Below, piece after piece: positions 59,891-64,000 of a stretch of 64,000 nt of DNA. The position numbers were made by a program, and so were the translations under genes. Below the pieces are notes generated by a model, which made no database searches, had not been told where the DNA came from, and worked only from the letters and a program-made list of their open reading frames with translations. The stretch covers positions 248,001 to 312,000 of the forward strand of contig JAPFFF010000029.1 in the NCBI GenBank assembly GCA_039105265.1, read 5' to 3'. How positions within the stretch are numbered: the first letter of the stretch is position 1; the number at the start of each line of letters is the position of its first letter. This stretch comes from Tritrichomonas musculus. Its lineage: Eukaryota; Parabasalia; Tritrichomonadida; Tritrichomonadidae.

Positions 59891-60478
59891 ATGTCTTCTA
59901 ACTCATGTTGGTCAACTATAGTTCAACCAGGTGTACCATGTAAGGTAACATTTCCTTCAGGATCAATTTTAAACATTACTGGATTTTCTCTTGATATTGA
60001 TTCAAAACAACTCTTAACAGCAAGCGGAAAAATAATATTAAACATGTCAGTTAATGGTGCAAAACCAGTAACAGTTATGTCTTTTATCGTAGGCCGTTAT
60101 GATTCATCAGTCGTAAATATTTTATTAGGAAAAAATGAATCAGCTACTCTAACATCAAGTGGAGCCAACTTTCCTGTTCGTGTTTCAGGATGCTTAGTTA
60201 ATTACAAGCCTGGCCAAAAAGCACCAGCTGCAGCTGATACAAAAGTTTCGTCTACTGCAGCATCAAAAGTTTCATCAACAGCAGCTAAAAAAACACCAGC
60301 TGCTTCTGCGAAAAAAACGCCAGCACCATCAAAGAACCCATCGGCTGCAACTAAAAATCCATCAACAAAAACGCCAGCAGCAGTTAAAAAAGCTCCTACA
60401 GCAGCAAAAAAAGCAACACCAACTTCTCCAACCAAGAAGCCAGCAGCTTCTAAAAAGCCGACTACACAAAAAAAATAA
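59891..60478 (+). CDS. Nucleoplasmin-like (NPL) protein with H1-like Lys/Ala/Pro tail
   Basis: 195 residues. Residues 1-107 match the nucleoplasmin-like fold of insect and plant nuclear FKBPs and HD2 deacetylases: an N-terminal S-C-W-S-T-I-V-Q-P-G (for F-W-G-x-x-x-x-P-G), I-T-G-F-S-L-D (for I-S-x-A-x-L-D), I-V-G near 67, a hydrophobic V-N-I-L-L-G strand and V-R-V-S-G-C-L-V-N (for V-x-L-x-G-Y). Residues ~110-195 are almost only Ala, Lys, Pro, Ser and Thr (K-K-T-P-A-A type), as in histone H1 tails. No FKBP domain follows. A histone chaperone or linker-histone-like protein of the nucleus or nucleolus is likely. The tail codons are less AT-rich than usual. Confidence 0.75.
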   Translation: MSSNSCWSTIVQPGVPCKVTFPSGSILNITGFSLDIDSKQLLTASGKIILNMSVNGAKPVTVMSFIVGRYDSSVVNILLGKNESATLTSSGANFPVRVSGCLVNYKPGQKAPAAADTKVSSTAASKVSSTAAKKTPAASAKKTPAPSKNPSAATKNPSTKTPAAVKKAPTAAKKATPTSPTKKPAASKKPTTQKK

Positions 60479-60633
60479 TTTTATGATATTAATTATTTGT
60501 AAAGTAAACATGATAATATTATCATTATATAATAAATTTTCGCGATGATGTGAATATAATATTTACAAATGGAAATTGCGAAAGATGATGATTAATACAC
60601 TCCATTCATAAAAGAAGATAAAAAAAAAATATT

Positions 60634-60707
60634 AGCCTCCGGCGGGACTCGAACCCGCAACCCCAAGATTAAGAGTCTTATGCTCTAGCCGGTTGAGCTA
60701 CGAAGGC
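60634..60707 (-). tRNA. tRNA-Lys(CTT)
   Basis: A 74-base cloverleaf on the minus strand. The acceptor stem is GCCTTCG with CGGAGGC (one G-U pair), the anticodon loop CTCTTAA gives anticodon CTT (codon AAG), and the T arm has GGGTTCGAGTCCC. The base at position 73 would be U, unusual for tRNA-Lys. An A run at 60621-60630 gives a T-run terminator for Pol III just past the 3' end. Confidence 0.92.
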
Positions 60708-60786
60708 TTGCATTTTAAAAATAAATTAAAAGAGGATGTTCTATTTGTATTTGACTTTTTGAAAGATCATCCAATTGAATGTTTAT

Positions 60787-62393
60787 ACTGATTATCCAGA
60801 AATAATTTACCAATATGGGATAGGAATCGAACTCGCGACCTCTAATTTCTTACATTCAATAATAAAAAAAATACTATCAAAAAGTCAAAAAATATATCAA
60901 AAAGTTTAACTTTTATTTACTTTTTCTGATGCATTTTTTTATTTACACATTAGTGGTTTGGAGCGAACTAAATGAATTAAACATAAAAAAATGGTATGAA
61001 CTGTCTTAAAACAACGCACAAACTTAATATATTGCTATACTAAAGCAGTATATGGCATGACAACTAATGAATGTAAATGTATATATCGACATCTGTAAAC
61101 TTGAAATATTCTTCAATATAATCGCGTTAAATCAATTAATTAATCGTTAAGCGTTAAATCAATTAGCGGAATGCTCCAATAATCGAAATAATGATATGAA
61201 TATCTGATTGAATGAATAAAAATTGCAGAAAAGATTAACGATATATCAAAAGCATAACATTTATTTTTTAAAAAATTGTGGTTTCGTAGGATTTATGTGA
61301 AAATTTCGTTAAAAGCCTAAAAAGTATGTTTAAAATTTTGGAATTCAATTTTTTGAAATTAATATTGGCCGATTAAAAAATATTAATTATCTTTTTCATA
61401 TAGTTGTTGAAAATAGATTTATTTAAATATATAATATTATAACATATATTTTAACTTTTAAAAAGCTTTTTATATATATTCATAATAATTATAAATTAAG
61501 AAAAATTGCAATATTTATTTTGAATACTTCATTCAATAATTGAAGAGTAGTTTTGATTTGAATATTATGGAATATCTCCATAAAAATAATGAAATAAAAG
61601 TAATAAATATTAAAATATAAAATTCCATCTTATATATGATTATATTTCTTATATTTAACAAAGTGAAATATATTTATAAATTCTAAGGCAAAAAAAAAAA
61701 AAAAACGTGATAAAACGCAAAAGTTTCAAAAAAACGTATTTTAAATAATTCAGCTATTTTTATACAAATATGCTATTTATATGAATTACAAATTTGTTAT
61801 TATATAAATGTGATATTTTTAATATTATATTTAAGATAAAAATCTAATTTTTAAAATTTTTTTGTAAGATAATGGTATTTTTAAAATGATCGTTATGCTC
61901 TCAATTTTATTTTCTTTATTCGCCTTCGATACTTAATCATTTTATGGTGCTTTAATTTATTCATAGGAGATAAAACAAATATGTGAAAATCTGACCAATT
62001 GACACATAAGATCTTGGATGATTATTTTCTATGAATTTCATAACTTTTTGAATGCTTTCATTGAATTGCATTAATTTTTTTAAACATTTTGAAATTAACA
62101 TTTATTGATTATAAATTAAATAAAATAATTATTCATATATTACTTATTAGTTAAAACTCTTTATTTTTGTTTTTCATTAATTTTTATTTGAGAAAAATGT
62201 AGATAATGTCGAAAATTGCAATGTTTAGCAATTATCTTTGGAACATATGCTAAAAATTTTAATTTTTTTACTGTATTAATTTTTATATATGATGTGTAAT
62301 AACATATATAACTCGCTAACATTTTTGAAGAAAATAGTTTGGTTTTATTACGTTTAAAAAAAAAATTGTGTAAATTATTTCTGGATAATCAGT
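60787..62393. mobile_element. 1.6-kb non-coding segment bounded by 24-bp perfect inverted repeats
   Basis: ACTGATTATCCAGAAATAATTTAC-like ends are exact inverted copies: 60787-60810 and 62370-62393. The interior is AT-rich and holds no gene. Just inside the left end lies a tRNA 3'-half relic (60815-60855). No clear target-site duplication is visible, so a non-autonomous DNA transposon is likely but not proven; a large inversion-type palindrome is the alternative. Confidence 0.5.
60815..60855 (-). pseudogene. tRNA 3'-half relic
   Basis: On the minus strand the sequence reads ...AGAGGTCGCGAGTTCGATTCCTATCCCA: a T arm with GAGTTCGATTCC (Pol III B-box type) and a presumed acceptor 3' strand. The 5' half is missing; the sequence before it is AT-rich. 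It lies 110 bp from the intact tRNA-Lys but differs from it. Confidence 0.55.
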
Positions 62394-62778
62394 AAATTTT
62401 ATGAACTTATTTTCCCAATTCTAATGAAAGCTTATAAAATTAAAAATTCATTTAAACATTTCATAGCATATAGATGGAATTTTCTATATAAAGCAGTTAA
62501 TGATTTTAAAACAAAATGGAAATTCAACTTATCTTTCAAAATGATAAAAATCAATAACAATATCTGCATTGATTACTTTATATAGTAGTACCATTCTCGT
62601 AAATCAATCAATATTTTTTAATATTCCTCCATCGTAACATCAAAACATGATTATATTTTTATGTTGGTAAATTCCATATTTAAAAAGCTCTTCCGTTGTT
62701 ATTCTCAGAAAAAATTGAAAAGATTAATTCAAAAATATTTAACACATCATTACTTCACAAATTTGGTGATATTTTTAA
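62394..62778. other. AT-rich intergenic region
   Basis: About 385 bp upstream of the PRPP synthetase gene; no gene or repeat seen. Confidence 0.5.
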
Positions 62779-62784
62779 TCATCA
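62779..62784 (+). promoter_or_regulatory. Inr-like TCATCA abutting ATG 62785
   Basis: TCATCA directly before the start codon; TCA-T/Y fits the parabasalid initiator. Confidence 0.35.
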
Positions 62785-63789
62785 ATGACAGAAGTTGTTA
62801 TTCTTGAACATCCTAATTCATATTATCTTTCGCAAGCGATAACAGAAGATCTTTTAGATCTTGGCGTATCTATTACTCACGTTGGTGTCGAACGATCAAG
62901 TTTTCCAAATAGTGAAAAATATTATCGACTTCAAATTGATTCAAATTTCGCTCTTCTTGGAAAGACATCAGTATATATAGGTGCACTTACAAATGATGAA
63001 GAAATTTTAGATGTATTTAGAATTGGGTCTGCACTTGCCCAGGCTGGTATAAAACGTCGTGTGTTTGTTATTCCATTCCTTTCATATTTGTCAATGGATC
63101 GTGCATCACATGCTGGTGAAGTCGTAACAGCAAAATGCAATAGTCAAATGTTTGGAATTATAGGCGCAGCAAGTGAAGGAAATGTTTTTGTTTTTTTAGA
63201 TCTTCACTCAACTTGCTTGCTTCATTATTTCGAAGGACCTTGCTTACGCGTTGAATTAAATGCCAAGAATGCCCTTCTTCGTGCAATTGCTGAACAAAAC
63301 TATCCACATGAAACAATGATGATGGGATCAACTAATTTAAGACGAGCGGCATGGGTAAATTCTTATGCTCAAGCAATGAATATCCCAATCAGTTTTGTTC
63401 GTGAAAAACCAAAGCCAGATCAATATGAATTTATTAGTGAGGCTGATGGAGTTGTAGGAAATGTTAAAGGATATCGTGTCATCATTTATGATGATTTGCT
63501 GAAATCTGGAGCTACTTTAATTAACGCTGCAAAATGTTATTTAAGCGCTGGAGCTACAAGTGTTGTTGGCGTTGTTTCCCATCTTACTTGTTATAGTGAA
63601 CAGCAAATTGTTGATTTGATTAACTCCGATATCGAAAAAATTATTTGTACAAATTCACATCCAGTAACTCAAAATCCTCTTATTAAAGAAAATGATAAAT
63701 TTGTTGTTGTTGATGTTTCCGGCATTTTTACGCAAGCCTTGTTTGAAATACTTCCGACACCTGAAAACAAGCATCGTTCATCAATATAG
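62785..63789 (+). CDS. Ribose-phosphate pyrophosphokinase (PRPP synthetase), plant class II-like
   Basis: 334 residues with two phosphoribosyltransferase-type folds. Motifs in order: F-P-N-S-E-K (usual F-x-D-G-E), P-F-L-S-Y-L-S-M-D-R near residue 97 with G-E-V-V-T-A-K (flexible loop; the bacterial and animal form is P-Y-x-R-Q-D and I-S-A-K), F-L-D-L-H-S near 140, and the PRPP loop I-I-Y-D-D-L-L-K-S-G-A-T-L near 236. The loop variants and D-D-L-x-x-S-G-x-T-L are closer to plant class II PRS than to the phosphate-dependent class I. The enzyme joins ribose-5-phosphate and ATP to give PRPP. Trichomonads salvage purines and pyrimidines, so the use of PRPP would be narrow. Confidence 0.88.
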   Translation: MTEVVILEHPNSYYLSQAITEDLLDLGVSITHVGVERSSFPNSEKYYRLQIDSNFALLGKTSVYIGALTNDEEILDVFRIGSALAQAGIKRRVFVIPFLSYLSMDRASHAGEVVTAKCNSQMFGIIGAASEGNVFVFLDLHSTCLLHYFEGPCLRVELNAKNALLRAIAEQNYPHETMMMGSTNLRRAAWVNSYAQAMNIPISFVREKPKPDQYEFISEADGVVGNVKGYRVIIYDDLLKSGATLINAAKCYLSAGATSVVGVVSHLTCYSEQQIVDLINSDIEKIICTNSHPVTQNPLIKENDKFVVVDVSGIFTQALFEILPTPENKHRSSI

Positions 63790-64000
63790 TTTAATTTCAT
63801 AGATAGAATTTCAATTTACCACCAATTACAAAAGTCTGTTTTTAATACATAATAATTCATATTAGATAATTCACTAAAAAAGCATTAATTATTTATCTTA
63901 CCATTAATATTATTAAGTTCAAAATAAATTTTTAAAATCTAATATAATTCTTATTATTTATAAAATATAAAAAAAATTACAGATTAGCAAAAAATTTTGA
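63790..64000. other. AT-rich flank at window end
   Basis: About 210 bp without a gene. Confidence 0.5.

Noticed and set aside
1-64000. CRISPR array, operons, ribosome binding sites
   Set aside because: The window is eukaryotic; no regular repeat-spacer array was seen, and the ~30-bp spacer units are degenerate tandem repeats without unique spacers.

Overview
The window looks like nuclear DNA of a trichomonad (Parabasalia), most like Tritrichomonas (for example T. foetus). The DNA is very AT-rich, genes are intronless by eye, and intergenic gaps are short to moderate. The gene content is typical of the group: BspA-type leucine-rich repeat proteins, ankyrin proteins of the DUF3447 type, Sel1-repeat and F5/8-C proteins, long coiled-coil proteins, and a Maverick/Polinton fossil. 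Many start codons sit a few bases after a TCA, as expected of the parabasalid initiator (Inr). The species call is inference.

Layout. 1-6.6 kb: the tail of a BspA gene, then a compact housekeeping block with a C9orf72-like longin/DENN protein, a steroid-5-alpha-reductase/polyprenol-reductase-like membrane protein, an ASH-domain (Cep192/HYDIN-like) protein and a small possible histone-fold protein. 6.8-19.9 kb: an accessory region with a 151-bp MITE, an ankyrin-BspA fusion in decay, a BspA surface protein with a transmembrane anchor that has lost its 5' part, a second ankyrin gene whose repeats lie as separate coding cassettes in AT-rich minisatellite spacers (one spacer carries a 1.3-kb hAT-like insertion with target-site duplication), a decayed gene of bacterial look, and a rearranged tandem duplication.

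19.9-34.7 kb: solid genes: a UBR-type N-recognin E3 ligase, a MetE-like methyltransferase of bacterial type, a BTB plus F5/8-C protein, a CCR4-type deadenylase, a divergent Beclin/ATG6, and an ER Hsp70 of the GRP170 type with a long NQP/PT linker. 35-38.3 kb: a Maverick/Polinton fossil with a packaging ATPase.

38.7-57.8 kb: two tandem coiled-coil paralogues, a small tail-anchored protein, a zinc-finger/low-complexity protein with 19-residue repeats, a CHD-like remodeller whose ATPase motifs have been lost and which is fused to FYRN/FYRC, a nucleotide-sugar or triose-phosphate transporter, a BspA relic, and a Sel1 protein ending in a CaaX box. 57.8-64 kb: Sel1 and other relics, a foldback element, a nucleoplasmin-like protein with an H1-like tail, a tRNA-Lys(CTT), a segment bounded by 24-bp perfect inverted repeats, and a PRPP synthetase resembling plant class II.

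The most distinctive items are the inactive-looking CHD-FYR fusion, the cassette-style ankyrin gene, and the set of small non-autonomous DNA elements. C9orf72-like and Beclin-like genes in one window suggest that autophagy/membrane-traffic regulators are retained in this lineage.
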